From contig NC_063998.1 of the NCBI RefSeq assembly GCF_932276165.1, forward strand, positions 1,128,501-1,192,500: DNA of 64,000 bases, in the 5' to 3' direction. This DNA is from Plutella xylostella (Eukaryota > Arthropoda > Insecta > Lepidoptera > Plutellidae). The translations under genes and the position numbers were made by a program. The notes beneath the pieces were generated by a model. It was not told the DNA's origin, did no database searches, and worked only from the letters and a program-made list of their open reading frames with translations. Of the stretch, positions 10,084 through 20,068 are shown in pieces (position 1 is the first letter of the stretch; the number at the start of each line of letters is the position of its first letter).

Positions 10084-10156
10084 ATTTTGACCCAACAAAT
10101 ATTATTATCACTACTTTCATTACACAATTTTATCTATAAAGAGAAGATTTGCAATA

Positions 10157-10215
10157 AGGTGGAATTAATGCTAAAAGCATTCTCTACCAGTCAACCTGCA
10201 GGAGGTTCAGGAGCA
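10157..10215 (-). mobile_element. Jockey/CR1-like LINE 3' end with stem-loop
   Basis: Read on the minus strand: GGTTGACTGGTAGAGAATGC then TTTTAGCATTAATTCCACC. The AATGCT / AGCATT pair (10167-10172 and 10176-10181 on plus) forms a 6-bp stem with a 3-nt loop, as in the related copies at 42150, 49500 and 52300. Confidence 0.65.
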
Positions 10216-10800
10216 GAAAAATCATTATCTTTGTAAATGCTCGTCTGTCCGCTGCCTCCTACACCTGGCGCCGCGTCCTCGACAGCTCACCTCTGGGACT
10301 GTCAAGCCTCCAGCCAAAGTCCCAAAAGCGATCACATTTGTGTTTGCCCCTACAGCTTTGTGGAACATTCGAGAAATCCGCCAACAAAGGAGAAATTTTT
10401 CACTCCTTATTAGATTTGTGGCTGTACTTTTGTGGCAGTAATTGTTTTTTTTTCTCCCGCGGATTTAATTTTTGTCTTTTTCGGTTCTATTTTTGAAAAT
10501 AAATTAGAATTATTTGCCCGGTATTACAATAAACCAAATCGTTATTTTATGTCCTTTTTTAGCCTTTTGACACTACGGAACGGGTTTAAATAAATTATCA
10601 TGGGTGTGTTAAGTATTAAGTATTATATCACAAGGTTTAATTAACCCATATTAAGTGTAATATAATTCAGCTATTCATTGCTTACCGAAGCCAGACAAGT
10701 TAATTAAAGTTAATAATTTCCATGAAAATTCCTTGAGCATAAACTAAAGGTCACACATGTGTACGATTGGCATTTCACGTACAACCCGTTCACTGTTGTT
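10216..10800. other. No firm feature; weak coding-like patch at 10240-10420
   Basis: The 10240-10420 stretch is richer in GC and reads in one frame as PKAITFVFAPTALWNIREIR, which vaguely recalls the jockey-type LINE C-terminus (..ALLWNALP..IR). It lies just beside the LINE 3' end at 10157-10215, but the orientation is wrong for a single insertion. I leave it unassigned. Confidence 0.3.
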
Positions 10801-10807
10801 TGTAACC

Positions 10808-10905
10808 CCCGATGAAAAAAGAGGATTAAGAAGGAGGCTTAAGATTAACTTGTCTGTGTATCTGTCTGTGTAAACGGCTGAACCGATTTAAGCTTTTTTT
10901 TTCTT
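10808..10905 (+). repeat. LINE/DNA-repeat fragment, TGTCTGTGTATCTGTCTGTG type
   Basis: CCCCCGATGAAAAAAGAGGA, GAAGGAGGCTTAAG, CTTGTCTGTGTATCTGTCTG and AAACGGCTGAACCGATTTAA. This matches a common lepidopteran repeat signature; fragments only. Confidence 0.5.
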
Positions 10906-11105
10906 TTTTATGGTTCGTTCAACCCTAGTCCAGATCTAGTGACTAGAAGACTAAAAACGTAGATTCAAAGTACACATTTCTAGTTAGTCTTACTTTTTTC
11001 TACTCGGAACACGGCGATTTATGCCTGGGCTTTCCCAACATGCGACCTAAAATTTAATAAGGCTTCGAGTACACTGAATTTACCTTAAACCATGCTCGGC
11101 TGTCA

Positions 11106-11180
11106 AAGCGTCCGTAGTCGAGCTAGCTTCAGTGAAGCGTAACTGATCATTGAAGTTAAACAACCCACGACACTGACATA
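11106..11180 (+). mobile_element. 5S-derived SINE, head only
   Basis: AGCGTCCGTAGTCGAGCTAG, CTTCAGTGAAGCGTAACTGA and TCATTGAAGTTAAACAACCC match the head of the copy at 17098. The body and tail are missing, so this copy is truncated at its 3' side. Confidence 0.75.
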
Positions 11181-11220
11181 AATTTTTAGAAGTAATTATT
11201 TTGTTGCTATGGTTCCTTTA

Positions 11221-11391
11221 CAGTGATCACAGGATTCGATACTATTTTCGAATCTACAAACATATGGAAAAAGAACAGTATCGTCAACTGTCAAAATGTA
11301 AGGCAAATTTGTCAGTTCCAAAAGTGACATTTGTTTTTTTTCCATTTGTGTAGATTCGAAAATAGTATCAAATCCTGTGATCGTTGCACTG
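11221..11391. mobile_element. MITE with CAGTG ends
   Basis: Left end CAGTGATCACAGGATTCGAT followed by ACTATTTTCGAATCTAC; right end is the complement with a 4-base insertion (GATCGTTGCACTG). Arms of about 45 bases, total 171 bp. No convincing target duplication. The CAGTG terminus occurs in both hAT and Tc1/mariner elements, so the superfamily is open. Confidence 0.8.
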
Positions 11392-11623
11392 GAACGTTTT
11401 CATTGCTCGCCAGTGCATTCGCAATGCACAGACTACACTAGTACAAAGAGCGAGGACCTACTTAGCACAAGCGGAGGCACGGAGTTAGCCGGAGACGCGC
11501 AGATAATTACATCTGAGCTAGAGACAGCGGCATTCGTGCCGGGGAGTAGAATGGCAGAGAATAGCCGTTTGACATTATTATTGTTGAAATGTATTTATTA
11601 ATCATTGCTATGTTATACATTAG

Positions 11624-11743
11624 GGGCGTCTTGCACAACAAAGTTAAATAAAATTAAATCTATGACCTCTTGCTCTGACATTATACTGTCAGAGCAAGAG
11701 ACAAACTATTTAATTTTATTTAACTTTGTTGTGCAAGACGCCC
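11624..11743. mobile_element. Near-perfect hairpin MITE, 120 bp
   Basis: Ends GGGCGTCTTGCACAACAAAG / CTTTGTTGTGCAAGACGCCC, pairing for about 37 bases, then a second paired block (CTCTTGCTCTGACA / TGTCAGAGCAAGAG) near the centre. Flanked on both sides by TAG (11621-11623 and 11744-11746), so the duplication is TA plus one base or a 3-bp TAG. It would fold into one long hairpin if transcribed. Confidence 0.85.
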
Positions 11744-11993
11744 TAGGTACAAAAGAATTAAACATGATGAGGAACATTGTGATTTAATGAACCATATCTA
11801 CCAGTTATATCTAATCAATGTACCTAAGGAGATGACCTTGCAAGCTCATTTTTTTTACGATGGTAGTTTAAATAAATATCTACGCCCTCGTCATATATAC
11901 AATTAATTATGACATTGTTAAGACCTTCACTTCAACAACTTTGTTTTCGTAAATATCAAGGTACCTTGTAAAACAAAGACACTGTGTACAGTT

Positions 11994-12064
11994 AGGGGCA
12001 GATAAACCTGACCCCCCTCAGAAGCATTGTTAATATGAGAGGGGGGTCAGGTTTCTCTGCACCT
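11994..12064. repeat. Short palindrome, 71 bp
   Basis: AGGGGCAGATAAACCTGACC then CCCCTC pairs with GAGGGG then GGTCAGGTTTCTCTGCACCT across a 19-base loop. Probably a very short MITE or the two ends of one with the interior lost. Confidence 0.75.
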
Positions 12065-12465
12065 GACCATACTACACAATTTAGGTACTTTTTGAGCGAT
12101 CTCATTTGTTCATATTTATGAACTAGGTACATAATATTTTGTAAAATTACAAAACTGCTGTAGAATCCTTATACTCAGTTATGTTCGTGGCTCTTATTAC
12201 ATTTAAAAACGCCACAAAATAATCATAAATATCAAATGCATCTTCTGTGCTTATCTTTCATTTGACGCTGGTCGCGCCAAGCAAACGAGAATTAATTTTA
12301 TGCGAATAGTTCGTTAATTTAATGCTGTTTTCGGTGTATGGTTTGTTTTCTTCATTGCTCAATTAGATATTCTGTATAACAGTTTATGCTTGAAACGTGA
12401 TAGAAGTTATATTATTTGTATATGGAATGAGTACCTAAGTACTAGTATTATTATTATACGTATGC
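12065..12465. other. No recognised feature
   Basis: AT-rich, unique-looking sequence. Confidence 0.45.
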
Positions 12466-12600
12466 AGTTGTTGCAAAAGTAAGCCGAAAAGGGGTGCAAG
12501 GGTTTTTTCAGAACGAATTTGGTTCTACGACTTCGATTGTCTTCTGTTCTATTCTTTTCGGATTTCAATACCACTTCTGCATCACCATGTATATCTCATA
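12466..12600 (-). mobile_element. Family-G MITE end, decayed
   Basis: TTGTTGCAAAAGTAAGCCGA then AAAGGGGTGCAAGGGTT and GGTTCTACGACTTCG match the reverse complement of the right end of the CAGGGTGTTGCAAAAAGG family (family G, see 62478-62668). Only one end is left. Confidence 0.55.
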
Positions 12601-12665
12601 GATGTAACAGAAGATGATGCAGCTCACTAATAACTACAGGCACCAACAAGGTACAAAACATTTTC

Positions 12666-12864
12666 TCTCTCTCTCTCTCAGCCTTCTGTAGTCCACTGTT
12701 GGACATAGGCCTCTCCTAACGATCGCCACCCCAAACGGTCACCCGCCATCTGCATCCAGCGGCTTCCCGCTACCTTCCGCAGATCATCAGACCAACGGGT
12801 TGGGGGGCGACCGACACGCCGTTTGCCGACACGGGGTCATTCACAAAAACATTGAACACGGGGT
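12666..12864 (-). mobile_element. 5'-truncated RTE-like LINE with 12-bp target duplication
   Basis: The direct repeat CAAAACATTTTC flanks the insertion (12654-12665 and 12865-12876). The minus strand carries the (GA)n tail, the EAYVQQW coding end with stop at 12678-12680, and upstream SRWMQ and VGRP segments. It is nearly identical over about 170 bp to the copy at 1157-1390. At its 5' end, 27 bases (ATTCACAAAAACATTGAACA then CGGGGTC) partly repeat both the flank and the element's own CACGGGGTC. Confidence 0.9.
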
Positions 12865-13279
12865 CAAAACATTTTCACTGCTGACATATTTGTTATTTCT
12901 GTTTTATTCCCGCAGTATAGTTGGTGCACAAAGCACCTAGTATCCTATTATATTCCACCTACCTACAATGTAACCAATGTTGTTTACACAAAATAGTATT
13001 TTCCTAAATTTTCAAAAGTTCTGTTTGGATTTAATGAATTATGCAATCGCACATTATGATTTTAACATTATTCTCCGAACAATGGCGTGGAACAAAGCGA
13101 TCCGATATTTCATTATGAAAAGAGTGCTGTGCTGTGCACACTGTGTGTATTGTACAGTCGATGGCAGAGAAAACTGACCCCTCTAAGTAGTATTTATATT
13201 ATTTGTGACATGTCTGATTGAATTTATTTACTTTATTATATAATTAATAATAATTATATGTACATATATATATATATAC

Positions 13280-13405
13280 ATATGCACTCACGACTGTAAT
13301 CCCCGACGGGGTAGTCAGAGGTTGCTCACAAGCGAGCCACCCACTTTTCGCAGCGCATTTGTCCTCACGTGATAGGTTGTGAACCATATCGCCGTTCTGG
13401 AATAA
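13280..13405 (+). repeat. Lepidopteran repeat with CCCCGACGGGGTAGTCAGAG signature, copy 1
   Basis: GACTGTAATCCCCGACGGGG, TAGTCAGAGGT, CACTTTTCGC.GCGCATTTGT and CTCACGTGATAGGTTGTGA are shared in order with 59640-59740. Preceded by a (TA)n run at 13264-13280. The parent element class is not determined. Confidence 0.65.
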
Positions 13406-13635
13406 TTAATTATATTTCTTTATTATAATAACAATATATGTATGACGATGTGTGGAGCTGAATAAATGAATAAGAATATTGTCGCTTTTGGGACAGCTCT
13501 GGTTTCTTTGCTCCAAACTGTACTTAATGGAAAATGTAGTTAGTTACACGTACCTTCAGGTACTAAATGCCAATAGTTACGAGTAATACTTTTAACCAAA
13601 TTGGCAATTTTTTTCGATTTTGAACTTCTAATATA

Positions 13636-13815
13636 CAGGGTGTAGCAAAAAGGGTATACTAAGCCGAAACCTACATGTGCAGCATGATATATCTAAGCCT
13701 GAAACTGAAATCAGAATTTCAAAATTGCGCGAAACCATGTAGAAAACAAAGAAGTTTTTTTGTTTTGGTTTATCCGTTTATAATCGGTTTATTTTTCGAC
13801 ACCGTAATTCAGGGT
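13636..13815 (+). mobile_element. Family-G MITE, left part
   Basis: Starts CAGGGTGTAGCAAAAAGGGT after TA, then CTAAGCCGAAACCTACATGT, GCAGCATGATATATCTAAGC and AATCAGAATTTCAAAATT. The right end is unclear; the sequence runs into a SINE fragment. Confidence 0.75.
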
Positions 13816-13829
13816 GTATACTAACTCCC

Positions 13830-13995
13830 CTTCCGAGGTTTGAATCTCGCCCAGGGCAAACATTCGTTTGGTGAGCACTTGTGTTTGACTTGTGGCTGTT
13901 TGATCTTTATACATATATAAAATAAAATATTATGTTAGATTTACGTACATGTTGATGAAATCCTAGTTTGTGGTCGGACAGCCGGATTGGAAAGT
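13830..13995 (+). mobile_element. tRNA-derived SINE fragment (third family)
   Basis: A B-box-like GGTTTGAATCTCGCCCAGGG is followed by CAAACATTCGTTTGGTGAGC and a body ending GTGGTCGGACAGCC. The A-box half is missing. Different from SINE-A and SINE-B. Confidence 0.5.
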
Positions 13996-14499
13996 GTGTA
14001 AATACCAACTATACGCAATGCCGTAGCCTAGCTACAACAATACTTCGTACCACAGCTGCGGCAAGCAAAAATATACCTACATAAATATTTGTACTACGCT
14101 GTAGTATTTATTTTTGCTTACATTTCTAAATTAATCAAGCCAATCCCACACACATAATAATGTGCTTTTAACTAGCTTTTAACAAATCCCGTATTTGAAA
14201 TGTCTAAAATGAAATACTATAACTATCAAAAGTGAATTTTATTCATCAGGCAGGCTTAAAGCATTTTAAAATAGATTTTTCATTCAAATATTTGCTTAGC
14301 TGCTCATATAAAGTCCCCGTATTAGTGTCATGCCGCTATGTGATCGTGTTTGTTCGCGCTAGAGTAAATTAGGTCTCATGGGCATAGCCTCAAGATCAAA
14401 AGATAAAACCCCTGGCTTGGTAATAAATATTTTTAATTAGTTATAAATATTTATAAACACTGGCGTAGTTTATTTGAATTATAGAGGGCGCATTCTCGT

Positions 14500-14720
14500 C
14501 ATTAAAAAAGATTCCGACGAATTGAGAACCTCCTCCTTTTTTGTAGTCGGTTAAAAAGACATTGAAATCACATAAAAAAAACTGTAATTTTCCATTTAGA
14601 GCATAAACATATGAGACGTATTTGAGGGTTAAACACGTTTTGATAGAATTAAAACGGTGCCCTTATAACCAAATTAGAAAACATGAGGAGGTTCTCAATT
14701 CGTCTGTATGTATGTATTTT
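14500..14720. mobile_element. Terminal fragments of the palindrome-bearing element, inverted pair
   Basis: At 14508-14556 there is CCGACGAATTGAGAACCTCC then TCCTTTTTTGTAGTCGGTTA, and at 14685-14705 the inverse AGGAGGTTCTCAATTCGTC. These are the end sequences of the element at 19203-19940, here facing each other about 130 bases apart. Confidence 0.65.
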
Positions 14721-14768
14721 TGATTTTTATTATTATTGTAATGATTAACCTCTTACTTAAACTTAATA

Positions 14769-15725
14769 GGGGAGACCGGGGACAAAAGTAACAGTTTGTA
14801 GTTTCTGTCTGATTTCTCGTTATTAATAACATTTACGATAAAATAAATATAGTCACATAAAACTTTCGTCTATAGTCTACAAATATCCTTTATTACTTTA
14901 CTTAATGCATCCTGAATTTTAGCAATTTTAAAGCCTCAAAAAAAAAAGGGAAATCGTTACTTTCGACCCCATGGTCAGGACGAAAGTAACAAGGCATGGG
15001 TCGAAAGTAACAACCCATAAATTCTGCCCAATGTTATAAATACGATTCAAAAGAAATAACAAAAAAACAATCAAATTATTTAGTTAAGAAAACTTCTTAA
15101 AAAACTATCAAAACTAAAAAAATCTTATGACTTATTGACAAAACTAAAAAAACACTTCTTAATATAAACTGTAAATGAGATCCATCATTTAAACTGACTA
15201 ACTGATAAGAAGTTGTTTTATTTGTGCCATAATATACAATATTATGACACAAATATCTAATCAAAACAACAAAAAATAAAAATTTACAATGTGACATGGC
15301 AAACTTACCTAAGTAACACGTTACTTTTGTCCTGCCGCGAGCTGTTACTTTTGTACCCATCCCCATTTTTTAAATATCAGGTGACATAACTTTAGAACAG
15401 CATGTGTTATTCGAAAACAATTTATAACATGCTACAGACAATCTTATAATGAATCAATGAGCAAATAGTCATATGGTTCTTGGCATCTTAATTCTACATA
15501 AACACTAAATGAATAAACACCAAAAAACTTACTTTTGGTGTGTAAAATCACAAAATGCTCACTAAAACAAACTTGCACCGCGGCTCGGGCGCGGAAAATG
15601 ATAGCATGCGCGGGGGGCAGTGCAAGCTGACAACCAGCGGTCGCGTGCGACGTTTCGGCTATTGGGGAAGTCTACAGAGTCTTTGTTACTTTCGACCCGC
15701 TGTTACTTTTGTCCCCGGTCTCCCC
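14769..15725. mobile_element. 957-bp non-autonomous TIR transposon with repeated internal motif
   Basis: Ends GGGGAGACCGGGGACAAAAG / CTTTTGTCCCCGGTCTCCCC are perfect inverted repeats, extended by TAACAG / CTGTTA. TA flanks both sides (14767-14768 and 15726-15727). The motif GTTACTTTYG(A/T)CC recurs about eight times in both orientations: near 14781, 14955, 14979, 14999, 15320, 15343, 15684 and 15701. It has no coding capacity; the antisense frame at 15097-15366 is noise. A GC-rich block lies at about 15580-15670. Superfamily unknown. Confidence 0.9.
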
Positions 15726-15727
15726 TA

Positions 15728-16130
15728 TTTAATTACGTAAATGATCATAAAGTATGTGATTCAGTCACTTAAATAACATACGATTAAAATGATATGGACA
15801 AAATCCCTGCATTTGATCCAAACTTCCGACAGACAGATAGACATGCAAAATATAAACATAAACACCTCCCTTTTTGAGTGAGGGGTTAAAAGCATTGACA
15901 CGATTGGGATTGGATAAAGCGAAAGAACAAATATTGATTCGGCAAAAATCTGTAGGATGAAGAACAAGAATTTTAAGAACACAAATAAAAGAAACGCCTC
16001 TCTTACCAAAATAACAGAGTATTTTGCTCCCTTAAATATCTTGGGGTGAGTCTAAATAAAGAATACAGACATCTAAAGGGCCCAGTGTAGGTTTTTTTTA
16101 CCGATCAAGCAATGAAAACCAACAGATACT
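15728..16130. other. No recognised feature
   Basis: AT-rich sequence. A CCTCCCTTTTTGAGTGAGGGG scrap near 15867-15890 may be LINE debris. Confidence 0.4.
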
Positions 16131-16256
16131 GTACTACCACAAAAATCTTTAAAAACTGTTTAGCAACTGTTTAAAACGAAATTTACCAAATTTTGTAGGC
16201 GTTTGACAGCGCTAAACACCTGTTAAATACCTATAACGTTTGTGTGGTAAGGCCCA
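16131..16256 (-). mobile_element. MITE, copy 2 of the GGGCTTTACCACAA-end family
   Basis: Its reverse complement begins GGGCCTTACCACACAAAC, contains CTGTCAAACGCCTACAAAAT and AAATTTCGTTTTAAACAGTT, and ends TTTTTGTGGTAGT. This matches 2072-2254 apart from an insertion in that copy. Confidence 0.7.
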
Positions 16257-17088
16257 TAAGGTCGTTTGTCCACCGCACGACGTCAACGTCACGTCACGAG
16301 AACGAGACGTGACGTAGCCGAAGAAGTAGACGCAGGGTGTCCCACACAATGTTTTTTTAATTTACTATTATACTAAACTAAAAAATAGGTGTGTACCTAA
16401 TAATGTAAGTAGGTATTAAAGTATATTACCTACTCTGTGGTAGGTATTTTGTTATACGTACTCGTCATAATATGATTACAAATAGGAAATTACCTATAAT
16501 ATAAAATTAACATGGTCTAAGTACACTTATCCAGCCAGGTTCAGCTAAAAATATTTCTATCTTTAGGTCTTTTTGCTCTTGAATTTAAGTTAACATAACA
16601 AATCCTGTTATTGTGAACTCACCCTTAGACCTTTCAACCAAGCAATGATTCGGAGTGAAGCCGCGATCAGTAATTGGTTTTCGTCTACACTCCCCCCCCC
16701 CCCCCCCCCATCATTTACACCAGGAAATATTGACTCTTGAAAGCGTATTGGAGAAAATTTTATTAGCATATAAAGAGAGTTCTCAAATGAAACTCGATTT
16801 TCAGTTGAGTCGGGCTATTCTAATGTGAATAACGGCTTCAATAGTTAAAATTTAATTATAAAGACTGCATCTCCAGTTGGCAATCAGTAATAACGAACTA
16901 AGTGTCGAAAAATTAGTTTTTTTATCAAATTTCAATAAATGTCTTAACTACACTCGTGACTCTCACTTGCATTGAAAACCCATAAGACCAAATTACGGAA
17001 AAGGAAAGCTTATATCTATAATATTAGTACAAGTGCATTTTACAGCGCATCAGAATATTATGAACTAAAAATTCAAATACCTACTCTG
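16257..17088. other. No recognised feature apart from an 18-C tract
   Basis: Positions 16692-16709 are 18 consecutive C. A CpG-rich scrap with overlapping ACGTCACGTCACG motifs lies at 16275-16322. Bases 17030-17075 resemble the GCGCATCAGAATATT segment of the MITE at 21150-21348. Confidence 0.5.
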
Positions 17089-17097
17089 TTACATTTA

Positions 17098-17486
17098 GAA
17101 GCGTCCGTAGTCGAGCGGGCCTCAGTGATCGTAACTGATCGCTGAGGTTAAGCAACAACTGACACGGTCAGCCATTGGATGGATGACCAATTTCAAGTGG
17201 TGCTTTTCTGGACGCTTCCGTGCTTCGGACGGCACGTTAAGCCGTGGGTCCCGGTTGCTGCTTCGGCAGCAGTCGTTAAGCCTAGTCAGAGGCCTTCGGG
17301 CGGCTTGAAAACATCTGACAGTCGGGTTGCCCACTTACCCGACAACTCTCTCAGCACAAGCTTGCTTGTGTTGGGGTCCACCAACCCGCACTTGGCCAGC
17401 GTGGTGGACTAGGCCTAAACCCTTCCTTCATTGGAAGGAGACCCGTGCCCCAGCAGTGGGGACGTAATGGGTCGTGATGATGATGA
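17098..17486 (+). mobile_element. Full-length 5S rRNA-derived SINE with 9-bp target duplication
   Basis: TTACATTTA flanks the element (17089-17097 and 17487-17495). The head (17098-17215) resembles 5S rRNA at the internal promoter: CTGATCGCTGAGGTTAAGCA and CCATTGGATGGATGACC correspond to the box A and box C regions of insect 5S. The body (17220-17480) contains GGTTGCTGCTTCGGCAGCAG, CCTTCGGGCGGCTTG and GTGGTGGACTAGGCCTAAAC, and ends GTGGGGACGTAATGGGTCG plus (TGATGA)n. Other copies: 3001, 11106 and 32360 (minus); tail-only pieces at 18561 and 19979. Confidence 0.9.
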
Positions 17487-17495
17487 TTACATTTA

Positions 17496-18560
17496 AATTA
17501 AATGTTTTGAAGTATTGGTGCCTATTCGTGGCGGCATTTTGTGGGTGGCAATTTTTCATTGCTCCCGAGTCTATTGCTATAGTTCAACAAATACCCACTT
17601 TCACAATTCACACAGGCTCACATCTGCTTCACATTCACGTGCTTGAAGCTGAAACCACATTTCAGCGTGAAAGATAAATCAGTAGGTAAACTTAACCTTC
17701 CAAGTCGGTAGACATGAAAAGTCTTGTCACGGCAACAATGGGGCAAGATATGTTGCCTCCTTCCTTCCCGCAGCCTTCCCCGCTTCCTGTCTGGGCCTAG
17801 GTATGTTATGAAATGTGATATTACTTCGAGGATTTTGTCTACGGGAAAGCAAGAAGGGTTGAATCACTTTTGTAGCTTTTCATTTTTTATTATTGCTAAG
17901 AGTAAACTGTTCGCCACCGACTGAGTTAGCGGCGTATTAGTTTATTGTGTGAGGTATAACAAAAGTACGTGTTTTTATCTTGAGAAGGTATAATATACAT
18001 ATCAATAGGCATTACTAGAAATGTAAATAACAATACGATGAATTGGTAAAAATTAAATACAAAAATCAATAATTCATGTCTTAACAAAAAAGTTTTGAAC
18101 TTGAACCCGTTGAATTAGGGGCGAAAAGCAATGAAATACTTTAAGTAATACAAGACCAAACATAATGCTGCTATCTTACAAACTATTACAGTAAGTTTAT
18201 TTAAACTACGCCGATAAACAAGTTCTCTTACTTAAACCAACACTAGTTATTGCGCAATCGCGTGTTTAACAAGAATTTGTTCAACACCTTATTATATCGT
18301 TAACTTTTATGTGGTTGGGGTGTTCCATGACGCCTAATATAACTTGCTTTAGTTAAGTTGTAATTTATAATCGAGGGCTTAATTTTTTGGGCATTTATAT
18401 AATGTATTTTTTCTTACTTGTCGTAGATTTTGAGCAATCTTTTAGTGTATTTTTATTTAAATTAATTAAAAACCAAAGTTATAAAATAAATCATATACTC
18501 GTAGTTATTTCAATAACTGTAGGTACTTACAGTGTTTTTAAATAAATATAGGTACCTACT
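17496..18560. other. No recognised feature
   Basis: AT-rich; the short plus frames at 17474-17677 and 17724-17924 show no domain. Confidence 0.5.
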
Positions 18561-18648
18561 TCATCCGACCCATCAGTCCCCACTGCTGGGGCACGGGTCT
18601 CCTTCCATCGAAGGAAGGGTTTAGGCCTAGTCCATATCATCATCATTT
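18561..18648 (-). mobile_element. 5S-SINE-type 3' tail
   Basis: TCATCCGACCCATCAGTCCC, CACTGCTGGGGCACGGGTCT and AAGGGTTTAGGCCTAGTCC are the reverse complement of the 3' end of the element at 17098. Confidence 0.8.
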
Positions 18649-19202
18649 ATATATTATGTACTATTTATAGGTACCTACTAAATCAACAGGAAGAAAAAAA
18701 GGTATATTTACGTGGAAATAAATTTATAAAACCGAGACGGGCTAAGTTCACTAACATAGTTTAACTTTTGTTTAGAAAAAATAGAAATAGACAAAGTTTG
18801 TTCGTTCGTATTTTAAAATTGCATTTATAAAAGTTTTAAATATGTTTAAAATAGTTCTTTTAGCTAGCGACCTCCTTTCGTAGCGTCGAACAAATAAATA
18901 GGAAGAAATGAAACTATTTCTCGCTATTACATTTCATTTTGCAAACTTAAATAGTCATTTATTTATAAAAAAAAACATATGTTATCGCTTTCTTCGGACA
19001 AGGAAATTTGAATCTTTAGCATAGCATTACAATGTTATTTTTTTTTTACTAGTAACGTGAGTGTTAAATTTGTAACTGTAATAATAATAATATTGAGACT
19101 ATCAGTTATTTAAATGTTTCGCTATAAAACATTATTGGTTACGTGGCTTATTTCTACTAAGGAGACCTGTTTTTGTCACGATTTTCCAAAAGGCTTAGGA
19201 CC
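18649..19202. other. No recognised feature
   Basis: AT-rich sequence without shared repeats. Confidence 0.5.
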
Positions 19203-19472
19203 AAAAAACCGACTTCAAAAAACCACTAAAATGTAAGAAATAATTTAAGGTTTACACAAATTCTACTCGTATGTGACAGTACAAATATACCTAAGCAGGA
19301 ACTGTTCTTTTTTGATGTTGGTGCGGTGACAAAGTAATCTGAAGAAATATGGCACCAACTTCAAAAAAGAACAGTTCCTGCTTAGGTATATTTGTACTGT
19401 CACATACGAGTGGAATTTGTGTAAACCTTAAATTATTTCTTTCATTTTAGTGGTTTTTTGAAGTCGATTTTT
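19203..19472. repeat. Palindrome (122-bp arms, 27-bp spacer) in copy 1
   Basis: Left arm 19203-19324, spacer 19325-19351, right arm 19352-19472. The arms differ at about four positions in 122 (about 97% identical). At least ten positions plus an indel differ from copy 2, and each of these differences appears in both arms. Transcription would give a long double-stranded RNA hairpin. Confidence 0.95.
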
Positions 19473-19940
19473 TATTTTTTTTAATTATTATTTTATTTTA
19501 TAGTTTTTAGTTTATTTGCAATAATTTTCAATCAAAAGAAAGGTGCAAATGATACCAAAAAGTCCTTCTAATCAATACGAATCATTCAAGCCTAAACACG
19601 AAGTAGTTGCTATATACCGTTGAGGAGTTCCCCTGACTGCCTTCCGTTTCCATCATCAGATCAGCTCAAGGTCACCATCATATTTTTTTGTTACAAGAAC
19701 TATATTTACGTTCTTAATTTCATTAGAATCAGTTAATATGTGCCCAAAATGGAAATTCATACCCTGTTTTTACCCCTTTACCCACCCCTTGGGGGTGAGA
19801 TAAAATTCTGAAAAAACCAATACAAAAAAAAAAGAATTTTCAAAATCGGTTCATAAACGGCGGAGTAATCGGTGAACATACATAAAAAAAGATCCCGACG
19901 AATTGAGAACCTCCTCCTTTTTTTTAAGTCGGTTAAAAAT
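19203..19940. mobile_element. Palindrome-bearing element, copy 1
   Basis: The element starts AAAAAACCGACTTCAAAAAA and ends TTTTAAGTCGGTTAAAAA, so its termini are inverted repeats. The first 270 bp are a palindrome (separate entry). The rest is shared with copy 2 at 30005-30778: GAGGAGTTCCCCTGACTGCC, TTCCGTTTCCATCATCAGAT, CTCAAGGTCACCATCATAT, CCCTTTACCCACCCC and the end GACGAATTGAGAACCTCCTC. Non-coding. End-only copies at 14508 and 58779. Superfamily not determined. Confidence 0.85.
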
Positions 19941-19978
19941 AGTTTACAGTATTCCCCTACTTTTCCACCAATCCACAC

Positions 19979-20068
19979 TAGGCCCCCGTGGTGGACTAGG
20001 CCTAAACCCCTCCTTCATTGGAAGGAGACCCGTACCCCAGCAGTTGCGACGTAATCGGTCGGCGGATG
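19979..20068 (+). mobile_element. 5S-SINE-type 3' tail
   Basis: GTGGTGGACTAGGCCTAAAC, CCTTCATTGGAAGGAGACCC and CCCCAGCAGTTGCGACGTAA match the end of the element at 17098. It is followed at 20071-20092 by TACCACTTTTGCAACACCCT, the right end of a family-G MITE. Confidence 0.8.

Noticed and set aside
16692..16709. 18-C homopolymer as a functional G-quadruplex strand
   Set aside because: A single uninterrupted homopolymer can also be sequencing or assembly error; nothing else supports a function.
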